Positions 55,105 through 62,832 of a stretch of 64,000 nucleotides of DNA are shown in pieces. Both the position numbers and the translations under genes were made by a program. How positions within the stretch are numbered: position 1 is the first letter of the stretch; the number at the start of each line of letters is the position of its first letter. The stretch covers positions 1 to 64,000 of the forward strand of contig NZ_FOVF01000013.1 of NCBI RefSeq assembly GCF_900115085.1. Direction: 5' to 3'. This DNA comes from Dokdonella immobilis (GTDB lineage Bacteria; Pseudomonadota; Gammaproteobacteria; Xanthomonadales; Rhodanobacteraceae). The notes under the pieces are model-generated. The model made no database searches. It saw nothing but the letters and a program-made list of their open reading frames with translations, and was not told where the DNA came from.

Positions 55105-55140
55105 CTAGTGCGACATTTTTTTCTAGTGCGACATTTTTTG
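55105..55140. repeat. 18-bp tandem duplication with T-runs
   Basis: CTAGTGCGACATTTTTTT at 55105-55122 is followed at once by a second copy with one final base changed. It lies between the DUF3096 and CIA30-family genes. The T-runs give the appearance of terminators but no stem precedes them. Its function is not evident. Confidence 0.8.
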
Positions 55141-55156
55141 TGGAACCCACTCCGAC

Positions 55157-55651
55157 GTGCGCACACTGATGCAGTTCCAGGGAGATCCGGCCGAACCGGC
55201 CTGGGTCGCCGTCAACGATGGCGTCATGGGTGGCCTCTCGCGGGGAGGTGCCGAAATCGTCGATGGCGAACTGCGCTTTTCCGGAATCCTGTCGCTGGCC
55301 AACAGCGGCGGATTTTCCTCGGTACGTGCACGCGGCGTCCGATTCGACCTGGCCCAGGTCCGGCAGGTGGTGCTCAGGGTGCGCGGAGACGGTCGCGACT
55401 ATCAACTCAGGCTGGCCACGGACGCCAACCTCGATGGCAAGCCGGTTTCCTATGCAGCCACCTTCGCCACCAGGGCCGGAGACTGGCAAATCGTCCACGT
55501 TCGACTCGATGCGCTGAGGCCGAGCGTGCGCGGTACGCCCCTGAGTGGTCCGCCCCTCGACGCCTCGAGCGTGCGCGAGATTGGACTGCTGATCGCAGAC
55601 CGCCGCGACGGCCCGTTCTGTCTGGCCGTCGACTGGATCGCCGTCGAGTAG
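55157..55651 (+). CDS. CIA30-family protein
   Basis: 164 residues similar to the complex I intermediate-associated protein 30 family (WVAVNDGVMGGLSRGGAEIVDG, FSGILSLANSGGFSSVRAR, FATRAGDWQIVHVRLD). In bacteria the fold acts as a carbohydrate-binding-like beta sandwich, and its role is unclear. A GTG at 55157 is the likely start; an in-frame ATG at 55169 would remove four residues. Confidence 0.85.
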   Translation: MRTLMQFQGDPAEPAWVAVNDGVMGGLSRGGAEIVDGELRFSGILSLANSGGFSSVRARGVRFDLAQVRQVVLRVRGDGRDYQLRLATDANLDGKPVSYAATFATRAGDWQIVHVRLDALRPSVRGTPLSGPPLDASSVREIGLLIADRRDGPFCLAVDWIAVE

Positions 55652-55802
55652 TCCAACCCCGGACCGGCAAGATGAAGCAGGGCTCCAGACTTTTGCGCAG
55701 GCGCGGGAGTGATTGCGGCCTGCCTTGCTGGATCCCTCGTCGACGGGCCTCGGGGTGGTTATTCTCCGGAATCGAACCCAGCCGGCGTACCCACGGCCTC
55801 AC

Positions 55803-56363
55803 ATGACCTCGATCGTCCTCACCGAATTTGCCAGAACCCGGTTGTTTCCTCGCGTGGCTCGGGCCAACACGATCCAGGACTGCACCGCGCAAGCCTTCGA
55901 GCGCCGTCTCAACGAGGAGCCCCCGCTCAAGGTGCTTGAGGGCTATGCCCCGTTCTGCGCCTTGCATGTCCATCGCAACTGGACATCGACCCGCTGCATC
56001 GTGCTCCCGATCACCGGCGAGAATCGTCATCGGCTGCGATCGGCCTACGAAGCGCGCAGCACGGATGAACTGCCGGTGCTGGTGCGCTGGTTCGAGGGCG
56101 TCCAGGCGCCCGTGGCCGATTTCCTGATACCGATTCTGTACAGCCGTGAACAACTGGCGAAGGAGGGTTCGCCGATCACGGCCGAATGGGGCGTAGTCGG
56201 CTGCCTGTACACCGCCGAGCCCGAGGAAATTCCGATGGCGCCGATCACGATGATGCGCAATGCCCTCGGCGTCGATCAAGGCGGCTCGGGCGTGCCGCTC
56301 GATCGCGCGGCCTATCTGGCCAGCGTGGCGTTCTGGGAAGCGCACGCAAACTGGCGTGGCTGA
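55803..56363 (+). CDS. DUF3228 family protein
   Basis: 186 residues matching DUF3228 over its length (EFARTRLFPRVARANTIQDC, LEGYAPFCALHVHRNWTSTRC, IPILYSREQLAKEGSPI, GVVGCLYTAEPEEIPMAPI, TMMRNALGVDQGGSGVPLDR). Function is unknown. The ATG at 55803 begins MTSIVLTEFARTRLF as in relatives. It is the last chromosomal gene before the island and lies beside the tRNA remnant. Confidence 0.93.
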   Translation: MTSIVLTEFARTRLFPRVARANTIQDCTAQAFERRLNEEPPLKVLEGYAPFCALHVHRNWTSTRCIVLPITGENRHRLRSAYEARSTDELPVLVRWFEGVQAPVADFLIPILYSREQLAKEGSPITAEWGVVGCLYTAEPEEIPMAPITMMRNALGVDQGGSGVPLDRAAYLASVAFWEAHANWRG

Positions 56364-56430
56364 CAGCATGGCAGTGGCGACAGACCTGCCACTTGACCAG
56401 GGTCGCCCCGATTCGGGACGAGGGAACCAG

Positions 56431-56475
56431 TGGCGGCCCCGATACGATTCGAACGTACGACCTTCCCCTTAGGAG
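56431..56475 (-). other. Attachment site: 3' part of a tRNA-Arg(CCU) gene
   Basis: Read on the minus strand, this is the last 45 bases of a tRNA. It has the anticodon loop CTCCTAA (anticodon CCT), a five-base variable region, a T arm with GTACG-TTCGAAT-CGTAT, the acceptor strand CGGGGCC and a terminal GCCA. The 5' half is missing: beyond position 56475 the anticodon stem no longer pairs. This is the usual footprint of an element inserted in a tRNA gene, and the tyrosine integrase starts 93 bases away. The 3' end points toward the chromosome, so an intact tRNA-Arg(CCU) is predicted at the far end of the element, outside the window. Confidence 0.8.
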
Positions 56476-56567
56476 CAGGAAGGAATTCAGCATTATATTG
56501 ATTTAGTTGCTGCACGTGGGAAAAAGCGGGGAAAATAGGCCCGACTCCCTGGCTAACCGGTGCATCG

Positions 56568-57704
56568 ATGACGAAGCGCACGAGTTCCCTGAAAGCAGCC
56601 GGTGTCTATGACCGGGGCAAGGCGTGGCAGGTGAAGATTTCCCGGGCAGATTCGAGGGGCCTGCTCCATCGCATCAATCGCTCTTTCCCCTACGACGCCT
56701 TGGCGCCAGCCTCCCATCCCTACAGTCGAACCTCCCGCTTCCACGAGGCCGCGGCGTTTGCGGCTTCCGAGCGGAATGCGCTGCGTATCGAGAGGCGTTC
56801 ATTGCCCGAGACGAAAGCCGCCCAGACGCTCGGCGTATGGCTCGACCGGTACGAGCGCGAGGAAACACCCAAAAAGAAGAGCGCGAACCGGGAGCGCAGC
56901 ACGCTCTCACAGATTCGGGTCCTCTTTCCCCACTTGCTGAAGCGCCAGGTTGCTGATTTGAGACCTTCCGACTTCGTGGGCCATGAGCCGCACAGTGTCG
57001 AAGGCATCATGCGCAAGGTCTATGCACCCGCGACTATTCGGCGCTATCTGACGACGTTGAGCCACGTCTACACGGTCGCCCGCAGTCGGTGGAATTACGA
57101 GGGCGACCATCCGCTGCGCGGCGTTGAGAAGCCGTCAGCCCACGATGAGCGCACTCGAATCATCAGTGACGAGGAATGGAAGCGAATCGAGGAGGGTTGG
57201 GGAGAAACGAGTCCGGCGGTCGTTGCCGCTATTCGTTGGCTACGCTGGACTGCCGCGCGGCGAGGGGAGGCGGTCGCGTTGTCCTGGTCGGACATCGATT
57301 GGACCTCGGCACCGCCCACTGCGCACCTTCAGAACACCAAGGCAAAGCATGGGACTCCTGCGCAGAGCCGACACATTCCATTGGTCCCTGAGGCAGTCGC
57401 GGCACTGGAGCCACTAAAGAGCGGAAACTGGCCGACATCCGGGAGGGTGTTTGATGGCATCAAGGCCGACTCGATTACCCGGGCTTGGGCCAGGGTCTGT
57501 GTACGGGCGGAGGTGGTTGATGCGCGGATTCACGATCTCAGGCATACCCGCATTACTGAGATGGCGCCTTTCCTTCCTCTTCAAGTTCTAGCGCGTCTGA
57601 CGGGGCATCGAGAGCCGGCGACTCTGATGAGGTACTACAACCCATCGGGGAAAGATGCCGCTGCGGCGGGGAGGGCATTAGTGCCACGCGCAGCATTAAT
57701 TTAG
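56568..57704 (+). CDS. Tyrosine recombinase (integrase)
   Basis: 378 residues. The catalytic domain carries Arg231 (ARRGEAVALSW), His322-x-x-Arg325 (HDLRHT), His347 (LTGHREP) and nucleophile Tyr356 (MRYYNP); a Lys in NTKAKHG fills the remaining position. The N-terminal part (residues about 85-180) is the core-binding domain. Proximity to the tRNA-Arg remnant indicates it moves this element. All active-site residues are intact, so the enzyme should be functional. Confidence 0.95.
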   Translation: MTKRTSSLKAAGVYDRGKAWQVKISRADSRGLLHRINRSFPYDALAPASHPYSRTSRFHEAAAFAASERNALRIERRSLPETKAAQTLGVWLDRYEREETPKKKSANRERSTLSQIRVLFPHLLKRQVADLRPSDFVGHEPHSVEGIMRKVYAPATIRRYLTTLSHVYTVARSRWNYEGDHPLRGVEKPSAHDERTRIISDEEWKRIEEGWGETSPAVVAAIRWLRWTAARRGEAVALSWSDIDWTSAPPTAHLQNTKAKHGTPAQSRHIPLVPEAVAALEPLKSGNWPTSGRVFDGIKADSITRAWARVCVRAEVVDARIHDLRHTRITEMAPFLPLQVLARLTGHREPATLMRYYNPSGKDAAAAGRALVPRAALI

Positions 57705-57920
57705 GCGAAAAAATTGTTGAACTGCTGGTTGGGGGTCGTGGAAGCTAGATATACGCAGCTGAACTGTGTAGTGTGGACACATAACTAATGCACATATCGT
57801 TTTTGCAGCGGCTCTCATATGGTCGACGAGTTGGATTACTTTAGGTAAGATCCGATTCGCGCTTGAACTGCAATAGATATATATATCCAAAAACGTTTTC
57901 TTTGGATCAATGGGGGGCGC

Positions 57921-58112
57921 ATGTGGCAAGAAGTGTCGGATGTGGTCAGGCGAGGTTTGCGCGGACTTCTGGAGGCAATTAAAACCATTCTCGCGTTTTT
58001 CCGAGACTATTTGGTTGGTGGTGGCGGGAATGAGGGAAGCTGGCCCCTCGTACTTATCCTGCTCATCGTCATTTGTATAATAGCCCTCGTAGTCAATCAG
58101 TTGGTCAGTTAG
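57921..58112 (+). CDS. Small membrane protein, unknown
   Basis: 63 residues. An amphipathic N-terminal part (WQEVSDVVRRGLRGLLEAIK) is followed by a Gly-rich turn and one strong helix (WPLVLILLIVICIIALVVNQL). No family was recognised. The ATG lies 11 bases after a weak GGGGGG-like site. It ends 23 bases before a convergent 32-residue gene on the other strand. Confidence 0.55.
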   Translation: MWQEVSDVVRRGLRGLLEAIKTILAFFRDYLVGGGGNEGSWPLVLILLIVICIIALVVNQLVS

Positions 58113-58134
58113 TGCGGTGATGCTTCCAGATCAC

Positions 58135-58233
58135 CTATCTTAAGAAACCAAAATAGATGATATGCGCAGTAAGAGTTCCGACTGCGCCGCACAAATAGCA
58201 CGCAACCATATGTTTGTAGTACTCGCTTTTCAT
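58135..58233 (-). CDS. 32-residue membrane peptide, unknown
   Basis: The minus strand encodes a 32-residue peptide starting MKSEYYKHMVACYLCGAVG and ending FGFLR, with one predicted helix and two Cys. AAGGTGA lies 7 bases before the ATG, a good ribosome binding site for such a short frame. It converges with the 63-residue membrane gene. Short hydrophobic peptides of this kind include type I toxins, but no antisense RNA was identified and no such function is claimed. Confidence 0.4.
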   Translation of the reverse strand: MKSEYYKHMVACYLCGAVGTLTAHIIYFGFLR

Positions 58234-58377
58234 TGGTATTTCACCTTGAGATGGGAGTTCATCCAAGCAGATGTTTCGAGATTGTCAAGGGAGGTTAGCT
58301 AGTGAATTGGTGATCGAATATTCATCGCTAGTTAGTTGTGCTATTTGTATCTAGTCCTACCAAGCCTATAGACGAGG

Positions 58378-58830
58378 TTGAGTATTGCAAACCTTGCTGC
58401 TGTGATGAAAGATGAGATCACCCGACTCGCGCGCAGAGCTCTGAAAACAGAGCTGGATACGCTCCGAAAGGCAGGGGCCGGCTACCGTCATGACATTGCC
58501 GCATTGAAACGCCAGGTCGCTGCGCTAGAGAAGGGCCGGGCGGCGTTGGAGAAGCAAGCGCACAAAAACGCACCAACACCCAGCCCGTCAGTGAATGGCG
58601 AGCCTGCGGGGAAGAGTCTACGGTTCTCAGCGAAGCGACTGAGGGCTCAACGGAAAAATATTGGATTCTCAGCCGAGGACTTCGCTCGGCTTTTGGGCGT
58701 GAGCGCTCAGTCCATTTACAACTGGGAAACCGGGAAAGCCATTCCGCGTCGACAGCAACTGGAGGCGATTGCGGCGCTCCGGGGCATTGGTAAGCGCGAG
58801 GCATCTTCGAGGCTGGAAGCCAACGCGTGA
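58378..58830 (+). CDS. Coiled-coil and helix-turn-helix protein
   Basis: 150 residues. Residues about 11-62 form a Lys/Arg/Ala-rich coiled coil (DEITRLARRALKTELDTLRK, HDIAALKRQVAALEKGRAAL). Residues about 82-140 are a Cro/CI-type HTH (RLRAQRKNIGFSAEDFARLL, GVSAQSIYNWETGKAIPR). It is probably a DNA-binding regulator. The likely start is TTG at 58378 (SIANLAAVMKDEI resembles related proteins); ATG at 58405 is the alternative. It stands upstream of the overlapping nuclease-centred genes on the same strand. Confidence 0.8.
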   Translation: MSIANLAAVMKDEITRLARRALKTELDTLRKAGAGYRHDIAALKRQVAALEKGRAALEKQAHKNAPTPSPSVNGEPAGKSLRFSAKRLRAQRKNIGFSAEDFARLLGVSAQSIYNWETGKAIPRRQQLEAIAALRGIGKREASSRLEANA

Positions 58831-58940
58831 GTCTTGATGGACTTTAACGCTTGGGATGTTGGGTCATCTGAATCCTCAGCAGGAGGTCGTACCAACGAAA
58901 TTGATAGTCTGAACCTAGCAGCCGTGATCAGCATTCCGAT

Positions 58941-59225
58941 GTGTTGATCTGCTTGCCCCGGACTTCGTTCGCCGCCGTACTGGACGCTTTCCCGCCGTCG
59001 AGTGTCGCCCTAGCTCTGGCGCACCTGGCGCCTCGCCGAACCCGTCAGCTTGTGCGAGACTCGTCGCATGTCGACCGATTGGCCAGCACGCTGCAAAAAA
59101 AGGGAGAGGCGGCCACCTGCGGCACCGGCTTGAGCCGGATTGAATTCAAACTACACCAACGTGTGCTTGGTCTCGCACATTCGGGTTTTGATCCAGCATG
59201 GCCCTCAGGAATCCATCGCACATGA
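58941..59225 (+). CDS. Small protein overlapping nuclease-like gene
   Basis: 94 residues, no family recognised (SSVALALAHLAPRRTRQLVRD, SSHVDRLASTLQKKGEA). Support for it being real is the ATGA overlap of its stop with the start of the following nuclease-like gene, and ordinary codon use. The start codon is uncertain: GTG at 58941 has no clear ribosome binding site, and TTG alternatives lie just inside. A frame opened by chance cannot be excluded. Confidence 0.4.
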   Translation: MLICLPRTSFAAVLDAFPPSSVALALAHLAPRRTRQLVRDSSHVDRLASTLQKKGEAATCGTGLSRIEFKLHQRVLGLAHSGFDPAWPSGIHRT

Positions 59226-60253
59226 CAACACCACCGCGCCGCGCAGCGGCTATCGAGGATCGTCGGGAAACCGCTCAAGCGGTGGCGAAGCTTAAAGCGG
59301 CGTTTGAGGAAGGCGCGCAACATTTTTCTGCCTACGGAGTCGGGGGTCTTTGGCAACCCTATCTCGGTCTCGGAATCTGCATATTTCAATACCGACAATC
59401 CGCCAAACGTTGGTGGATTGCCTTGGGGCGAAGCCAAGTTCGGTTCAAAGACAACCTCGTGGTCGAGATCAATCCTCCTGTCGGTGGCATTCGCCGAGAT
59501 TTCCAGGGTGTTGTCGCCCTAGTGAAAGGCAAGCAATGGCTATTGCATCGAGGTCGTATGCAACTGCCTGGCAAGCGCATTTCGGAATCGGACTCGCTGT
59601 CGATCAGCAGTCATCCCACTGCGGAGGTGTCGTTCTCGGACAATAGCACCGCAACCTGCTTGGTCGTAGCGTGCTTGGACGAAGAGCCTGCCCTCATCCG
59701 CAATGCCGTCGCGAAGTTTGTGCGCGAGTGCCAGCGCATTCGCGACCACTATAGCTGGGGAGTCGAGGTCGCCAGCGAAGAAGCGGCTGTCGAGCTGGCA
59801 GAAGCCGGCGAAGAAGACGAGGGCAATCCTGAGTCCGAGGGAACCTATGTCACCCCACCGAGAAGCGCCGTAACGGTCAAGCGCCGACACGGCTCAGTGT
59901 GGAAGACACTGAAACTTGCTCTCGCGAAAGGCGGCGTCAATTCCACCAACAAGCGGGTCGGACGATTTGGTCCGGATCTGAGAACCTTGAAGCCGCAGCG
60001 GATTCTTTTCGAGATAAAGACGACCATCTATGCCGCCGCAGTGCAGCAGGCTTTGGGTCAGTTGCTGCTGTACGAGCAGACTCTGGGAGCGCCTCATATC
60101 AAAATCCTGGTGCTTCCACACGGCCTCTCCATAACGATGCGAGAGGCAATCAAGGCGCTCGACATTCTTGTGGTCGAGTATCGGTGGGTCGGCAAGTCAG
60201 CTGTTCTCGATAAGCAGGCGCTCGACAAGGTGCTTGCCGCCCGGGGTCGGTGA
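59222..60253 (+). CDS. PD-(D/E)XK nuclease-like protein
   Basis: 343 residues. The C-terminal part has the restriction-endonuclease-like signature: Asp252 (FGPDLRTL), Glu264-x-Lys266 (ILFEIKTT), and a glutamine-rich helix (AVQQALGQLLLYEQ) as in motif IV. The N-terminal 200 residues are of unknown type, ending with an acidic stretch (ELAEAGEEDEGNPESEG). It probably cuts DNA or binds it; target unknown. It is coupled by ATGA to a small upstream gene and by GTGA to a downstream frame. ATG 59198 is an alternative start without a ribosome binding site. Confidence 0.7.
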   Translation: MTTPPRRAAAIEDRRETAQAVAKLKAAFEEGAQHFSAYGVGGLWQPYLGLGICIFQYRQSAKRWWIALGRSQVRFKDNLVVEINPPVGGIRRDFQGVVALVKGKQWLLHRGRMQLPGKRISESDSLSISSHPTAEVSFSDNSTATCLVVACLDEEPALIRNAVAKFVRECQRIRDHYSWGVEVASEEAAVELAEAGEEDEGNPESEGTYVTPPRSAVTVKRRHGSVWKTLKLALAKGGVNSTNKRVGRFGPDLRTLKPQRILFEIKTTIYAAAVQQALGQLLLYEQTLGAPHIKILVLPHGLSITMREAIKALDILVVEYRWVGKSAVLDKQALDKVLAARGR

Positions 60254-60621
60254 GACTCAGAAGCGCTACGAAGGGCCGCACTGAAAACAGTGATCCGATT
60301 TACGTCGAGTGGGACGTCCTCATGCTGGCATCAGTAGACGATTTGGTAGAATTGCAAGTCGATGTCGAGCCGGCTTGCCAAATCCCAACTTTACCCATCA
60401 GCTCTTCATGCGCCTTTCAGTTGGACCCTAGCTTCACCCGCGCAGCGCGCAACGGCGTTGCCGTGCTCCACGTTGTTTCGCTCCTTCGGATGCGCTCCGC
60501 ATATTCGGGCTTCGCCGTTCCGGTTCCACCGGCGCACTCCAGTGCCGATGGAGCGAAAACCAATGAACCAGGCAACCCGCGACGTACTAGGCCACTACCA
60601 CCTCAGTGGGCCGCAAACTGA
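60250..60621 (+). CDS. Possible small protein coupled to nuclease gene
   Basis: 123 residues if complete. It starts with GTG overlapping the nuclease stop (GTGA). The first 45 residues (DPIYVEWDVLMLASVDDLVE, LQVDVEPA) look protein-like, but from about 60390 on the frame enters GC-rich, repeat-like sequence and overlaps the radC start by 59 bases. It may be a truncated gene or a chance frame. Confidence 0.3.
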   Translation: MRLRSATKGRTENSDPIYVEWDVLMLASVDDLVELQVDVEPACQIPTLPISSSCAFQLDPSFTRAARNGVAVLHVVSLLRMRSAYSGFAVPVPPAHSSADGAKTNEPGNPRRTRPLPPQWAAN

Positions 60622-61051
60622 AGCCGACATCCTTAGCCTCGCCGAAGGCATCCTTCTTCGCCGGCTCGAACGCCTCGGTTGGCTCACAGACCCAAAGGCA
60701 TCCGCAGACTTCCTTCGCGCACGGCTTGGAAATCTTGAGCATGAAGAATTTCACGCAGTCTGGCTCGACAACCGGCATGGGATACTTGGGGTCCAGCACC
60801 TTTTCACAGGAACTGTAGACGGATGCTCCGTCTATCCGCGCGAAGTCTTGCGCCACGCGCTCCGGATTGGCGCGGCAGCGGTGATATTCGCTCACAACCA
60901 TCCGAGCGGTAGCGTCGAGCCCAGTGCGGCAGATCGGGCAATCACAATCCGCTTACGTGACGCGCTGACATTGGTTGATATTCGCGTTCTTGACCACCTT
61001 GTGGTTGGTGCAAGTGGCACCACGAGCCTGGCGCAGCGAGGATGGATCTGA
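60563..61051 (+). CDS. radC: RadC-family JAB-domain protein
   Basis: 162 residues. The JAMM metal motif is complete: a Glu in EHEEFHAVWLD (about 61-62), His111-x-His113-P-S-G and Asp124 (AHNHPSGSVEPSAADRAI). RadC homologues of this short form are common on islands and plasmids, with disputed roles in repair or antirestriction. The start at 60563 (MNQATRDVLG) follows GAGCG; ATG 60548 is an alternative. It ends with a hairpin region before the convergent mobilisation genes. Confidence 0.92.
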   Translation: MNQATRDVLGHYHLSGPQTEADILSLAEGILLRRLERLGWLTDPKASADFLRARLGNLEHEEFHAVWLDNRHGILGVQHLFTGTVDGCSVYPREVLRHALRIGAAAVIFAHNHPSGSVEPSAADRAITIRLRDALTLVDIRVLDHLVVGASGTTSLAQRGWI

Positions 61052-61119
61052 GTTCAATCGCACAGATGCCTCTGGCGGCCATTCAGCCAAGGGCATCTAT
61101 CAAACATCGGGCGGGCCGG

Positions 61120-61440
61120 CTACGAGCCGGCTTCGCCTCTCTCATGCTCTTGGCCACGCTTTCGTACGGTCATGCGAAGCGTCGGTGACTCGATATAGCG
61201 CACGCGCGCGTCCATCAATAGACCAATCAGGTCGGATTTTTCAATGTCCCCGAGTCCGGTCGATATCACCGTGTCTCCGAGCATCAGTCGTCGCCGCAGG
61301 AGATTGCGTCGATTCTTGTTCTTTTCGCGAGCGGAGACTCGCATCTCATGAAGCAGCTTTCGGGCGCGAAGCTGAGCGACTCGTTGGGTCGCTCGCACAA
61401 GTTGAGCCTCGACACCTTTCCCATCCCTGCCGGCAGTCAA
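61120..61440 (-). CDS. TraD-like small mobilisation protein
   Basis: 106 residues from a TTG that overlaps the upstream stop (TTGA). A Lys/Arg-rich N-terminal half and the segment RRNLLRRRLMLGDTVISTG, followed by DLIGLLMDARVRY, resemble the small conjugal-transfer TraD proteins of Ti-type plasmids, which accompany relaxases. No relaxase is visible in this window. An in-frame ATG (residue 33) is a possible start for a shorter product. Confidence 0.55.
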   Translation of the reverse strand: MTAGRDGKGVEAQLVRATQRVAQLRARKLLHEMRVSAREKNKNRRNLLRRRLMLGDTVISTGLGDIEKSDLIGLLMDARVRYIESPTLRMTVRKRGQEHERGEAGS

Positions 61441-61751
61441 TGAAATGCTCCCGGCCGACGTGGCCCACGAGTCAGAGGCACGAACAGGCTCGAATGCCTC
61501 AAACGTTGCCGTCGAGCATCATCCAAGACGAGGCGAGGCGGTCGAAGTGACATGCGTTGTCGACCCGATGATCTTTTGCTGCCTTTGATGAGGTCCGCGC
61601 CTTTGATGAGGAGGTCGCTCAATCGTGCGAACTCAACCTCAGTTGGTTCGGGTGGGCACTGGATGAAGTGCGCGTCATGAAGGCCAGGAAGGAAAACAAT
61701 GATCTGGTTGAGGTCGATGAGTAGAGAGCGGAGTTCTTTTGATAGATGCAT
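61437..61751 (-). CDS. Unknown protein upstream of TraD-like gene
   Basis: 104 residues, hydrophilic, with LSKELRSLLIDLNQIIVFLP at the start and a basic C-terminus (RRQRLRHSSLFVPLTRGPRR). No family was recognised. GAGGCC precedes the ATG by 7 bases and its stop overlaps the TraD-like gene. It may be a relaxosome accessory protein by position only. Confidence 0.5.
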   Translation of the reverse strand: MHLSKELRSLLIDLNQIIVFLPGLHDAHFIQCPPEPTEVEFARLSDLLIKGADLIKGSKRSSGRQRMSLRPPRLVLDDARRQRLRHSSLFVPLTRGPRRPGAFH

Positions 61752-62403
61752 GAGAGGCCTCGTTGATGTGGATGCAGCGTTCACATCAGAAGTATCATTT
61801 CGAGGCAACAGCACAAGTCCCCAACTACGCGCAACTCTCATCGCACGAAGTGAGCATCCCAATAGATTCGATCGCCCGATAGTGGGTACTTGGCTATGAA
61901 GTTCGCCCTATGGATTCTGAGCCAGATCAGCTCAGCGCTCAATGATGAAATGAGGAGGAAACTCGAAGATTTCCAATGATCGTGAATCGCGCTGATTCAA
62001 GGCGAATGGCGTGACAATCGAGCAGGGCAATAGCGCACTTACGCAAACTACGTTTGCCCGGTACCCTGCGGGCCTCGGAGAGCGCCGGAACTTCGCCCCG
62101 GACCCCGCCACACTACGGCGCAAGGCAAGGTAAACAGCGACAGCCTACTGCTTCTGTTGCTTCTCCATTCAAGCGCGCACGTTCAAAATACAAAGTGACA
62201 CTGGGTCACAACGAACCACTTGGACAGTCTCGCAGGCTCCATAGTTCGCAATTTGAGACAGTGAGCCAATGGGCGCGCAATGGCGATCTGGGCTCTCGAT
62301 GGATCATAGTCGGCGGTCGATCAGGGGTAGAATTATCGCTCAATGAGCCTATGCAAACGACGCGCCGCGTCCATCGACGCCACTCAACGTCAGGAGATGT
62401 TCT
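61752..62403. other. 650-base gap without a supported gene
   Basis: Mostly AT-richer DNA. One 27-codon frame at 61896-61979 (plus, MKFALWILSQISSALNDEM, ending KLEDFQ) has ordinary codon use but only a weak ribosome binding site, and might be a tiny gene or a tail of a decayed one. A GC-rich block near 62050-62110 resembles the repeat debris elsewhere. The AGGAG for the next gene lies at the right edge. Confidence 0.5.
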
Positions 62404-62832
62404 ATGTACGACCCCCAGATACATTCGGTTCAAGTGCCCGCAGACATCGTCTTTGAGCAACTTCTAGTGAAGTTATCGTCGGATCTACGTTCAATCATAG
62501 AGCGAGCATCCGCTAACGGATCGCAATCCCTTCAAGGTCCCGCAATCTCAGAAATGAGAGATGTGACCGTGAAATGCCTAGATGACACTGTTCGCCAAGT
62601 CAGTTCGCTCTATGAACGGGGATTCGCGCGTTTCCCGGTCGGGCCAGGTCTTGACACAAGAAGGATGCTCCAGACCGACGGGCTAGATCATCTCACCGGT
62701 CAGATTGACACCATTGCACAAACCTACGTTGAGTTCGTTGCGCAGCACGGTAGGGCGACGGTGAATGTTGGAAGTGAGGTGGAAAGCAGCAAGAACCGCC
62801 TTAGATTGATGATCGAGAAGATTGCTGGCTAG
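62404..62832 (+). CDS. Unknown cytoplasmic protein
   Basis: 142 residues, mostly helical and mildly acidic (ADIVFEQLLVKLSSDLRSII, EMRDVTVKCLDDTVRQVSSL). No membrane segment and no recognised family. AGGAG lies 7 bases before the ATG, supporting a real gene. Codon use is more AT-rich than the chromosomal genes, as for other genes of the element. Confidence 0.65.
   Translation: MYDPQIHSVQVPADIVFEQLLVKLSSDLRSIIERASANGSQSLQGPAISEMRDVTVKCLDDTVRQVSSLYERGFARFPVGPGLDTRRMLQTDGLDHLTGQIDTIAQTYVEFVAQHGRATVNVGSEVESSKNRLRLMIEKIAG

Noticed and set aside
56400-56520. A complete tRNA gene next to the integrase
   Set aside because: Only the 3' part pairs; sequence beyond 56475 cannot form the anticodon stem, D arm or 5' acceptor strand.
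57696-57929. A 77-codon minus-strand frame after the integrase
   Set aside because: Only a TTG start without ribosome binding site, AT-rich low-complexity content and overlap with the small membrane gene.
62054-62467. A 137-codon frame overlapping the start of the 142-residue protein
   Set aside because: The GC-rich part is repeat debris and the frame overlaps a better supported gene with AGGAG and ATG.
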